Position numbers and translations under genes: made by a program
Notes under the pieces: model-generated
Database searches by the model: none
What the model saw: only the letters and a program-made list of their open reading frames with translations
What the model was told of the DNA's origin: nothing
Shown here: one piece after another, positions 22,114-32,399 of the stretch
Layout: every line of letters starts with the position of its first letter
Numbering within the stretch: the first letter of the stretch is position 1
DNA from: Polytrichum commune
Lineage: Eukaryota; Streptophyta; Polytrichopsida; Polytrichales; Polytrichaceae
Length of the DNA: 60,000 nt
NCBI GenBank assembly: GCA_950295325.1
Contig: OX485809.1
Location: forward strand, 7,070,001-7,130,000
Direction of reading: 5' to 3'

Positions 22114-22753
22114 GTATGAGTGAGAAGGTGGGAATCATAGTGAATGGATGTTTGTTATGGTGAGTAATGTGTTCGACTGTGTTGGTTGTGTTGTAGGGTA
22201 GGTGGTGCATGATTGGGGAAATGTAGTGGGGAGGTTACGGAGGAAGGTGGGTACTTGTGAGGTGTTGGTGTTGTGGGAAAACAATGATATGGATGTGAGT
22301 TGGGATTCTTTGTTGGTGTAGTAAATGAGGAGTGGTGGTGTTGGGGGTAATTGCACGGTGAGGGGAGGGATAGTGATTTTGGGGGTAACGTTGGTTTGTT
22401 TGGAGGGGTTAATCTTGTTATTTGACCAATTCTCATGGGCGGTGCTTATTGTTGTGGTTGAATTGGTGTGGACGTCTACAACAAGTCGAGCCCATTTTAT
22501 GACTTTTGGGAGGAGGTTTAGGTCTGTGATGTGGCATATTCATGTCCTAGCCCATTGGTTGGAAAAGGTTGGGCCAAGGGATCCAAATATCTTGTCTTTT
22601 TCATGCAAGGAATGGCAATGTGAAAAGTTTGTGGGGCATTTTAGGGGGTTGAAGAACTACAAGTGTGTGAGTTAGAAAATATGAATGTAGTTATCAAATA
22701 TTGTGTGGCGGGAGTGTATGATGGTTGTGGTTGTGGGGGGACGGGGGACGGGC

Positions 22754-22773
22754 GGGGGGGGGGGGGGGGGGGG
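22754..22773. repeat. G20 homopolymer run
   Basis: Uninterrupted G run inside the decayed LINE. A G19 run follows at 23326-23344. The lengths may vary in sequencing. Confidence 0.85.
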
Positions 22774-23908
22774 AAAGAATGAGTATTTCTGCAATAATTA
22801 TGTTAGTCATTCAAGTCGGATAGCAAATATGAAATTCCCTTCATTATTGTGGATATGGGCTAGTGGGAGGGGGTGTATTTGTATTGTTGGGGAGGTTGCG
22901 ATAATATCTTTGTTTGGGTTGCATTCTCTAATTTGTAATTTAAGGTGTGGGAGGTTGAGGCTAGGACAAATGAGTCTTCTATTGCATGATAGTTAGGTCT
23001 TCTAATGTCTAGGAGTTTTACAACTCATTGTTTTATTTGTTGGATCATTTTGGTGATGAGTAGTAGGTTGTGATTGTAGAGGACTTGGGCGAGGTTTAGA
23101 AGGTGTGGGTGGGTGATCCATTTTGAATGTTGGGTTTGTGTGGATTGCCAATGCTTTGGAACTTGTATGTGCATTTTTTAGCGCCCATTTATCTTTTGGG
23201 TATGCGGTTTTAAAGGTAGTGATATTTGAAATGGGGGTGCCTAATGGTATGTGGTGGGGTATGGGAGAGTGATCAAGTTTGGTGGTTTAGGGCGTAGTTA
23301 TGGGGTGGTGTGTTGGGTGTTATTTGGGGGGGGGGGGGGGGGGGAGTAGGGGGAGTAGTAAGTTATTGGTGGGAAGATGAGTTTAGGTTGGAAGAGAACA
23401 TTTTGTATGGCTCTTGATTTGGTGTGGTATTTTGTTTATAAATACTTTGAGGGTAAATATACAGGTGCACGGTAGGATCTTGAAGTTGGGGGAGGGTTGT
23501 CATGTTGAATGATTGAAGCTTTGTGATGATTTTTTCCATGTTCGTTCTTCGGGGAGAGGAGAGGATGGTGTGGAATGGATTTTTATACAATTAGAGTAGT
23601 GATTTGTTAAGAGGGAAGGTAGTGTCAATTGAGTCTATGTGGACATTAAAAGTGTCTTTTTAGATTTTATAGGGATCATGTGGTGGGTATAGCGGTGCCG
23701 TGATGTGGGCCAATTACTAGTTTTGACATAGGCATTTACGTGTTTTATTGTTATTCCAAGTAAGTATGTAGATGAAAATTAGTATGACGTTCTAGTTAGT
23801 TGTTTAGGTAAAACCGATCTTGAGTTCAAGACCGGGAGGACTTGATAAAAAGGACTTGTTAGGTAGCTTTAGGGATGGTTAGGATTTATCGCCGGTGGCA
23901 GCCACTAA

Positions 23909-24251
23909 CTACACCAAATATGATATTTAGTGTTTGATTAGATTTAGTGTTTTACCACCCTATTCTGCTCAACACTAATTTTCAATTCTTTGATAATTAG
24001 TGTTAGACATAAATGCGCCGCCACCGCCTTCCTTGTTGCCACCTCTTTCCTGGAAACAGTCAATCGCCTTCCTTGTTGCCACCTCTTTCCTATTAAACAC
24101 TAAATTCGTGCATGTAACTTTCACATATTACCATAGATGATATTTAGTGTTTGAGTTTACATTTAATGTTACTTACTTTCATAGGGTTAGTGATATTTAG
24201 TGTAGTGTTCGTATTTAGTGTATCTAACACTAAATATCATATTTTGTGTAG
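23909..24251. mobile_element. MITE with CTACA…TGTAG ends, nested in the LINE
   Basis: CTACACCAAATATGATATTT at the left and the inverted form ending TTTTGTGTAG at the right give imperfect 25-bp terminal repeats, both containing ATGATATTTAGTGTT. The interior repeats the TTAGTGT motif several times. A short internal direct repeat (CGCCTTCCTTGTTGCCACC) occurs at about 24018 and 24066. Confidence 0.75.
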
Positions 24252-24589
24252 CTGCTTAGGGGTCCTTGATGCCCTAACCCCAATAATTTCTTATTGGCAT
24301 GGCCAAAGGGGACAAGGGAAAAGAGGATTTAAGGGGTGGAAGAAGAGTGGTGGGACGTTGTGTGTTGGGCATTCAGAGTTTGAAGGAGTTGAAGACCTTA
24401 AAGGAGTATAAAGTAGCTTGGAGGCATTGACAACCTTGGAGGAGTATGGAGGCGTTGAACCTTGGAGGAGTTTGAGAAAACTATTTTTTTTGAAAACCTT
24501 GGACGATCAGTGGTGACCATTGATAAAGCTTTGAAAACCACCAAAGACCATTTATGAGAGAATATTCATGTAAAAACATTGCACGAGTG

Positions 24590-24960
24590 AGGTAAGCTAT
24601 GAATGATGTGGTTGTGTTTCTCATTGGACGGAAACCCTCTCAACTATGGTGAAGGATTTGTGAGTTTCTCCAAATGTGGCGAGGAGGGAGGTTAGGGTGC
24701 TTGTGAATAACTTTTAAATGATGTTTGGTAGGGCTACGAGTATATAGTTTATGATTATTGCAGGGTTCTTATTTTTGTGGAGTAGGATTATGGAGCTATG
24801 GTTCCATTCTTGCGGTATTGCCTTTGGCGATAACATTGTAGAACAAATAGTTGCATCATGTCATGGAAGTTGTTTGGATGGGCTTGAAGGGATGTCATTG
24901 GATATGCCATTTAGGGATGTCATTTGGTCCATGTGCTTTGCCATTGGCTAGGATTTTGAG
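24590..24960 (-). pseudogene. Reverse transcriptase N-terminal motifs of the LINE
   Basis: Three classical non-LTR RT blocks occur in order, in different frames because of indels. ANGKAHGPNDIPKWHIQ (about 24950-24895) corresponds to the GKAPGPDGIP block. ILLHKNKNPAIIINYILVA (about 24795-24740) corresponds to the LLxKKGDP…NYRPIAL block. HHS(stop)EGFRPMRNTTTSF (about 24660-24610) corresponds to the QxGFRxxRST block. The catalytic YxDD block was not located. It may lie near the nested MITE or be lost. Confidence 0.82.
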
Positions 24961-25899
24961 GCATGTGTCATATATGATTATTGTAAAGATTGTAGCTATT
25001 GGGTTGGGGGGGGGGGTGTGAGGGGGTTGTTCTTTTCTAATGTGAAGCCATCTTTGGTTTGCCATGGGTATTGTCAGATTACGCACATGTAATTATTGTG
25101 GTAGTCTATGGGGTCAGAGCATATTAGGGCTTGTCTATACAATGATTATTTTTATGCGATGTAGATGATATTCATGATGTCGTTTGGGTTTGTTGATAGG
25201 TGGGCATTTATGTCTATTAGACAATCAAGTTGTGTGGAACCATTTGGGTTAAATATTCTCTTGTGAGTTGCTTTGAGTCTTTTGTCTAGTATGGATCTAT
25301 ATTTTTTGATTTATTTTTTACAATTTTGGGTGGTGTGTAGGGTGGTGAATTTCCATGCTCCTGCCTTTGCTTCCTTTGCTATGTCAGTTATAATATCTAG
25401 CTAATTTTGTAATTCATGTAGGTCATTGTTAGTGGGCGGTGTGGGTGTATTGAAGTTGTTTCGTATGTTTTTTCTTATTTCATGTTCGAGGTGCCAGTTG
25501 TGGAATGCTAGAGATTTGGTGATCCAAATAGCTTTGTATGATCATGTGGTAGGTGTTGAGGCATTTTTTTTCCATTGTTTTTGGGACTTGCGTGGTGGAA
25601 ATCCACCTTCTCGTTTTGTTCGTGGGGTGAGGTATAGGGATGGGGGTGTAGTGCGGTGCATGTTTGGATGGCACGATCACTTTTAGATTGGATTGTACTA
25701 TGTGGTTTACAGCTTTTTGTGCATTTGACAATTGTCATGGAGGGAGCAATAAGGGTAATAAGTCGATAAGTCGGAGGATACTTATGTGGTTTGTTTCATG
25801 GAATTTCGCGAGGAGAGCTTGGATGTTAGTGTCCGGTATGGGGTATATAACTTGGGGGAGGAGGAGGTACATCTTTTGGTGGTAAGTGTGGCCTACATA

Positions 25900-26110
25900 C
25901 TAGCGATTGTGGGAGGAGTTAGGAAGGAACGTACCAAGGTAGTGATTGGTATTGAGATGGGATTGTGTGTTAGTGTGGCATTGGTGGTATGATACGTCGG
26001 GTTTTGTGGATATCGATGCCATCAATGCGACTAAGTAGGGTTGTATTTGGGACCTTGATGTCTTGTGAATGGGGTGTAATTGGGGATAGGTGTGAGTTGG
26101 AGGCTAGTTG
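25900..26110 (-). pseudogene. Possible C-terminal end of an APE-type endonuclease domain
   Basis: The minus strand reads PNTTLLSRIDGIDIHKTRR (about 26060-26000), like the SRIDxI block near the end of APE endonucleases. About 100 bases further on, codons AGT ATG TAG GCC ACA CTT ACC could be a damaged SDHxPLT block. The segment is short and decayed, and the upstream part is cut off near the MITE at 26149. It is suggestive only. Confidence 0.35.
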
Positions 26111-26148
26111 TGTAGGTTTGCCATTCTCTAGATGACAATGTTGCTTAA

Positions 26149-26633
26149 GGGCTGCTTCACACTATGGACATCCAAATCGAGAGGCCGTGGGATTGAGTGG
26201 CCAAACTTTGTTGAGAGTCCAAAGAAATGAGCTGAAAATAGTTAATAAAATATAGTAAGTGGAGCCTTCGGCCGGGTATAGTGTGAAGCTTCCAAAGGCC
26301 AAGCCCAAAGTCCAAACCCAAAGGAGCATCCCACCTTATTCCTTGTTCAAAATAACCCCTTCAATCTAACGGCAGACATCTTGTCAATGATTGAACTTTT
26401 TATTGAAAAAAACCTGACGACCTCTCGACCATAGTTTGGGTTTCCATTCCCGTCCAACCCAAACTTCTTTCGAGAGTCCGTCGCCTTCTTCAAAAATCAA
26501 TCATTTTAAACTGTGATAGCCTTGGAGTTTGGCCATAGTGTGAAGGGCCGAGAGGCCGAACTCTTGGTTTCTTGCAATTTCATTGGTGGAAATCGACGGC
26601 CTCTCGACCTTCGGCTATAGTGTGAAGCGCCCC
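26149..26633. mobile_element. PIF/Harbinger-like MITE, family F2 (485 bp)
   Basis: Starts GGGCTGCTTCACACTATGG and ends CTATAGTGTGAAGCGCCCC, inverted copies of each other, with TAA on both sides (26146-26148 and 26634-26636). The interior has additional self-complementary parts (CCGAGAGGCCG-type blocks). It abuts the 5' side of the decayed LINE. CpG content is fairly high, so it is probably younger than its surroundings. Confidence 0.88.
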
Positions 26634-27112
26634 TAATTGTGCGTCTCTCCTCATGCCCTGATCACACCAAACTTTCCGTCCGGTTCCAACTGTGAAATTA
26701 CTGGGAAGTATGTTCAAAAATATAAATAGATGTTGGCTCACCACTTCTCACACTATTACAGCCGGAGATGTTGATGGATGGTGTTAGAGCTGGTTGGTGT
26801 GATCAACCCCTCAATCTGCTTTGGAAGGTTCATCTAGGGTATGGGGTCGTTGCGGGCTTGTTGTAGGCCCTCCTTCCCTTTCGGTCCAGATCGTTGTGGT
26901 GTGGGGTTGCTACAAAACCCTAACTTAGATCTGGAGGTGGTAAGCGTTGTAAGCAACTTTGGTACCTCAGCTCTTTTCCGAGACATGAGCCGGTGCTTTG
27001 GTGTGGCAATGCCTTTGCTTCAAGTGTGGCTTCATCTTGTTCGAGTTTGATCAAGGTCTCCCGCTGCTGGTGCCAGTGATGAGGGAGGTTTTGATGCATG
27101 ATCGGTTGAGAT

Positions 27113-27543
27113 CACAGGGAGGTCACTCCATTGTCAAGTTGAACACCACGTGCGAACAAAGTTTGCTACCCCTATATTACATGCCATAGATCATTTTAAA
27201 TTTGATGGTATATAAGTTTTTCTACATATACATAACCATTGATAGTATCTTTTGTAGATTTTTTTCAAAATTTTTCGTTATCTTCATTTTTTTGTAGTAA
27301 TGTTTTTAGTTCAATTATGTGTCATTTTGGTTAGAAACGGTATGTTTTATAAACAAAAACAAATCATCAAATTTAGTTACCACTTTTTTTACTATGTAGT
27401 AGGTACCGTGTATATCTACTCGTGAAAAAAATTGATAAAAGTTTAACCCATTTTGGTGATGCTTTATGTAAAAAGTAGGATTGATCACATGTAAAGTGTT
27501 CGCACATGGTTGTTCAGCTTTACAGTGGAGTGACCTCCTCATG
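27113..27543. mobile_element. hAT-like MITE, family F4 copy 1 (431 bp)
   Basis: The ends are CACAGGGAGGTCACTCC and, inverted, CATGAGGAGGTCACTCC. It is flanked by 8-bp near-duplicates GTTGAGAT (27105-27112) and GTTGAGTT (27544-27551). An 8-bp target duplication is typical of hAT elements. The paralogous sequence at 17838 runs through this point without the element. It is homologous in inverted orientation to 42742-43148. No coding capacity. Confidence 0.85.
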
Positions 27544-27760
27544 GTTGAGTTCCCAGTGTTTGCAAGTCCAACCGGTGACATGTTGACATCCTCCGGTTTC
27601 CCTTTATTAAATTGGGGTATATTATTCTATAGATTCCTCGAGAATGATGGGTAATTCTCCTGCAGTCTTGAGCTTCAACCGGTTATTTCTCAAACTCAAC
27701 CGGTTCATTTGTAACTAACTGCCGGTTCTCCCTCTGATCATTGGCCGGTGCTTGGTTCCT
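27544..27760 (+). repeat. Dispersed repeat F14, copy 2
   Basis: Direct-orientation homologue of 17838-18050. Here the sequence keeps several CCGG motifs (for example CAACCGGTTATTTC and AACTGCCGGTTC), where the other copy has TG/CA forms. Confidence 0.7.
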
Positions 27761-28435
27761 TGATCTTCATGGGGCTGCGTCTGTGGTATTTGTGAGCTTC
27801 ATCTCGGCTATGGTTGTGGAGGTAGATCGTTCTTTGGTTGGCTCCTCATCGCCATCCCGTTAGTGTTCAAGATTGAAGCCCTCATATGAGTTCCATTTTG
27901 AGGGGCTGATTCAAATCCAAGACATTGATCCAAGAATATAGAAATGAAATACAAAACTCGTATTAAACTTGTGCATGAATTATATGATACATGTTTTCAG
28001 TATATTGTGAAGAATTGAAAATCAACCATCTAACTCCACTTCTTGTAGTGACAATGCCCTACACTTGTTGGTTCTTGTGACAGGCGGATTATATTGTGGA
28101 CTTCAAGTGACGTCTTCATTTTCAAATTGGGGTTGCGTTATGAAGGGTTGTTTTGAGAGAGGTATATTTTGAAGGGCCAAATCGCATTTGAAGGACATTG
28201 AAGTCTTCAATCTTGAACACTGCCTCCCGTCATTTGACAACACTTTGGCATCTCCCATTCTATTAAACCTTTGTCCAAAAACAAGATGCGCCCAAGATGA
28301 CACACGTTTGTCACTTATGACACTTGTCATACACTTACTTTGTAGTCAGATTAATGTCATTTCCCAAGTCACAAGACACCTCTTTCCTACTCTACTACAC
28401 TGTTTATGGTGAGGTTGAAAAACGGAAAGTGGTGA

Positions 28436-28715
28436 AAATAAGGCTTGAAATTTGTGCAATGTTTTTCAGAGATGGAGTAGAAGGAAGGATGATGAGGAAT
28501 GCAAGTTTTTTTCCTCATAATTTTGTTTTTTTTGTTGTAAATAATTAGTTTTATTTTTTCAAAGAGACAAGTAAGTCAAACCCCCTACTTGTATAGTAGA
28601 GTCTCCCTAATTTGAGCATCAAAATATCTTATTTTGCATACTCAATGTCACCCAAAAGTGATATTAAGTGGTGTGAAACAAGAGCTATCCTAGTCTAGTG
28701 CCATTCATCATTTTT
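28436..28715 (+). repeat. Dispersed repeat F17, copy 1
   Basis: Collinear with 49572-49860 in direct orientation: GCTTGAAATTTGTGCAAT, GACAAGTAAGTCAAACCCCC, TTGAGCATCAAAATATC and GTGTGAAACAAGAGCTATCC all recur. Class unknown. Confidence 0.75.
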
Positions 28716-29640
28716 TGTATTTAAAAAAGAAAGCCCATATTTGCCTTACACTATTAGTGTCACGAGCACTATTTGTGAAGGGGCCTAAAGTAGATGCCTA
28801 GAGATGTCCAAGTGTCACGTCTGCTAATTGTCAACATGATACTCTTCGTGAAAATAAGTAACTCTTTGAGTGAAAATTGTTCACACACTGTGACATTTAG
28901 CACATTGGGATACTTGACATGATAATGTTGTGTTTTAGTATGCAAGGGGAAGATATAATTGAGCATACTAGCGGCAAGTGTCGTGTGTTAACATTTTAGT
29001 ATGCAAGAGAAATAAGTTCTTGAGTATTATTTGTACACACTTTTAGCATACCAATGTTGGGTGTTATTTGTATACACTTTCAATCAACTTGTAGATTATT
29101 GTCTAACATAGGCGTACACCTCAAGACTTCATTTAACATACTCATGCCAAGATATTAGTAAACGCGCTTGAATGCCAAGTGCCATGAGGTGACACTAAGA
29201 GTGAAGTTGTTGATTGTTAGTGTGACCTAACATATGTCTCAAACTAGGGTACGTGACTCTATTACGCATGTGACACCAATTACCATAAACGGTGTAGTGC
29301 GAGAAGAACAAATGGCCTTGAAAACCCTGGGCGGCGCGATTACATGTGCCCACACTAATTGCTCATTTGGGCTTAATTTATTTGGTGCACATCAAATAGT
29401 GTGGTCACAAGTACGTCAGGTCTGCACCAATGATCAATCCACAATGTTGCTAGTTGTGCCAAATTTAGTGGCCATTGCCACCCAACAAAGACCGAGGTTT
29501 TGGTCCACACAAATTTTGGTCATTCATACAATAAGTGCTCTTACAATGCCCTGGAACGACTTCATGGTCCATGGTGTAAACTGGCCCTAATTTCAAGGTG
29601 ATTGGTACTTTTGCCAAATTTACTTGTAAAGATCAAACAC

Positions 29641-29745
29641 TCACCAAGTCGTGGTCCACACTAATAACACATACTTGTACAAATCAAATACCCACTAAAT
29701 TGTGGGCCACACTAATTATATGTACTTGAACAAATCTCTTGCTAG
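29641..29745 (+). repeat. Two-unit tandem repeat (~52 bp unit)
   Basis: CACTAA/CACCAA…GTGG(T/G)CCACACTAAT followed by a TACTTGTACAAATC or TACTTGAACAAATC block occurs twice in succession. Confidence 0.6.
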
Positions 29746-30304
29746 GAGCCAGAGTAGTGGTGCGCATCAATTGGTACGATTGTTGAATATTATTTTGCTT
29801 GGGCTGCTAACCCCCAAGTTGTCATACGTTTTGCTAACCATCCATATATTGGAGGAGGTGGTTGCACTAAGAAATGGTGGTGGATTTACATTAGGGTACG
29901 GGGGTCCAAGGTTCCATGCAACTTGGGGTCCACAACACTTCTTAATGGACCTTACTTTTGGACTCAAGATTAGGTTCTTAAACTAATTAACTGCACTTCG
30001 AGCGGGGGACCATCAAGATTGGAGGAAAAATGATGTTAGTTAGTACCACCTCATTTTTTCGTACCTCGAACCCATGTTTTAGTGTAGACTCCTTGGGTAC
30101 AATTTTTGGTCATGACCATAAGGATCACTTGATTTGGACCCTAGTGTAAACCTATCCTGCTAGCTTGTTGTGTGGGATGGTTTTGAACTAAACATCTAAT
30201 ACATTGTGGTCTAGACTAATTACAATACTTGCTTAAAGTCACTTGTTGCACCAAAATTCATGGCGCATGTCAAATAGTGTATTTGTCAGATATGTTTATG
30301 CTCC

Positions 30305-30790
30305 CGATTAAGGGGGCACGCTACACTTGTGACCAAGGTCCATGACCGCTACTTTCTAGATTCCCTCATTGGTTGAGAAATGAGTGTCCGTCCCACTTTG
30401 CTATACACATGGTAACCCAAAATAAGAACGATCATGTCATAAAATGGACGAGAAAGTGGCATGGGATTATATATGTCTAGAAATGGATAATGTTTGATGA
30501 GCACCCAACTTTCACTACAAGACAACTCAAATAGGTTGTCTTCACAATAAAATGAACATGACCCTAAAAAGTCATTGAAAATTTTCTATTTCCATTTCAT
30601 GTATTTTGTTGTAAAAATCAAGCATTTTTTGAATTGGTCACATGTCTCGGTCTAAATACGCTTTACACAATGCTTCAAACATGTTATGTGGAATTCTCTT
30701 GGTCATGGTCTTAGGACCAACGACCATAGCCACGAGAAACCGCAAATCAAATTTTCGTAGGATTCTTGGTCACTTGTGCAAAACGACCCC
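30305..30790 (+). repeat. Dispersed repeat F15, copy 2, possibly a TIR element
   Basis: Inverted homologue of 18185-18430. The left edge GGGGGCACGCTACACTTGTG and the inverted right edge GGGGTCGTTTTGCACAAGTG (minus strand) look like imperfect terminal repeats, each followed by ACCAAG. This suggests a TIR transposon of about 490 bp. The target duplication is unclear. Confidence 0.5.
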
Positions 30791-31419
30791 AATTTAGCTC
30801 CAAGTTTGCTCTCAATTCTTTTGGAGTCACTTCATACAACTAAGGTATGCAGGTTTCATTCGGTTGCTTCCCTAAATCGAACACCCACATTTGATAGCAC
30901 TACTAGAGATTGTGTACAATCTAGACATGTAACAAGACATTTATTGAAGTAAACAAAGACGTGACCTAATAGCATATATTACTAGAAAGCGTGTTGTCTA
31001 CGACATGTCTTGTGGGACCATGCCCTACACCCCATGGATTGTCTATTTGGACATAGCCAATATGTTTAGGACCATTACTTATGATGTCTAAATATACTAA
31101 AAGTTTTACGGGCTCCACACTAAATTATTACTTAACGTTAAAGCGTGCATGCATGTGTAGGGCTATCATTGGTTGATATGTTGAATAATGAGTGGTCCTA
31201 TTTTATAACAAATAAGTGCCATTTAAAAGAGATATCCACCATTAGTAAGCCCAATCCTCACCTCCCGAGCCTTGCCATCTATAAGCACCTATAGTTCTAA
31301 GTGCCTAGACAAATCCTTGAACCTCTTGGCTCCCACATAGAGGCCTTAGCCACTAAGCCACCACTACGCACATGATATACTGAAAGTATTTAAAACATTT
31401 GTATATAGAGGCCCAAAGT

Positions 31420-32290
31420 TACTTTTTATTTTTTATTTACTATATACAATATAATATCAACTATATACGGCATATATTATTTACTACCTATTATTTACTG
31501 CTAATAATTTATTATCCAGTATTTGTTGTATACTGCCTATTATTTATTATTAAGTGTCTCGTATTTGCTATTTACTACCTCGTATTTATTGTTTATATTA
31601 TCATATTTACTATGTACTGCCTAATATTCACTGTTTATAGTTTATAGTTTATAGTTTATAGTATTTTATAGTATGGTATTATTTATTATTTTTAGTATGT
31701 TATTATTATCTATTGTATATAATATATTATTTACTATTTATGGTATGATATTTACTATTTACTATATATAGTATATTATTACTATTAATGGTCTGATGTT
31801 TATTATTTATTATTTTCAGTATGTTATTATTATCTATTATATATAGTATATTATTTACTATTTACTATTTATAGTATATTATTACTATTAATGGTCTGAT
31901 CTTTATTATTTATTATTATCTTTATTATTTATTCTTTTCAGTATGTTATTATTATCTACCGTATATAGTATATTGTTTATTATTTATAGTCTGATATTTA
32001 ATTTTCAATATTCATAGTATATTAGTACTATTAATGGTCTTTTGTTTATTATTTATATTATTTTATTATTATCTACTTTATATAGTATATTATTTAATAT
32101 TTTCAGTATGTTATTCTTATCTACTGTATATAGTATATTATTTACTATTTATGGTCTCATAATTATTTATTATTCATTAGTTCTATTAATGGTGTACTAT
32201 TCTTATTTACTATTTATAGTATACTATTTTACTATTAATGGAATTTTATTTATTATATACTGGAAATTGTCTACTATTTATTGTGTACAT
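31420..32290. repeat. AT-only tandem/satellite-like block
   Basis: About 870 bp built almost entirely of TATT/TTTA/TAGTATATTATT words. A higher-order unit is visible: AATGGTCTGAT recurs at 31789 and 31891, variants recur near 31986, 32034, 32152 and 32188, and each is followed by TTTCAGTATGTTATT and TATATAGTATATTATT words. The open frames here are artefacts of low complexity. Confidence 0.85.
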
Positions 32291-32356
32291 GATTTTCCAC
32301 ATACGCCCTAAAAATTACCGACCATAATTCACACAATCTATTGGGCAAATTGTCTG

Positions 32357-32394
32357 ATTGTTTATAGGACGATGTGAGTCGTCCTATAAACAAT
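32357..32394. other. Perfect 16-bp hairpin
   Basis: ATTGTTTATAGGACGA, a 6-base loop TGTGAG, then the exact complement TCGTCCTATAAACAAT. It lies just outside the AT-rich block. Function unknown; a transposon terminal hairpin is possible. Confidence 0.8.
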
Positions 32395-32399
32395 ATCGG

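Larger units (their letters stand above)
20700..26145 (-). mobile_element. Decayed LINE, copy 2: (APE?)-RT-RNase H-CCHC-RLE
   Basis: Reading the minus strand from right to left gives, in order, a possible APE endonuclease end (about 26110-25900), reverse transcriptase motifs (24960-24590), an RNase H domain (22113-21720), a CCHC zinc motif (about 21420-21380), a restriction-like endonuclease core (about 21050-20930) and a conserved C-terminal extension (to about 20750). Each segment contains stops and frameshifts, so it is dead. A MITE (23909-24251) splits it within the RT region. The plus strand is strongly G/T-rich and CpG-poor, consistent with cytosine-deamination decay. The C-terminal half is homologous to the young LINE at 7397-8797. 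The 5' and 3' ends are not sharply defined. Confidence 0.8.

Noticed and set aside
22325-22996. Plus-strand Gly/Val-rich open frames
   Set aside because: They are the complement of an A/C-rich decayed LINE and include a G20 run. No domain.
29234-29590. 118-codon plus-strand open frame
   Set aside because: No motif, and the surrounding sequence contains tandem and dispersed repeats.
31399-32311. Tyr/Ile/Leu-rich open frames resembling membrane proteins
   Set aside because: Artefact of the AT-only tandem-repeat block.
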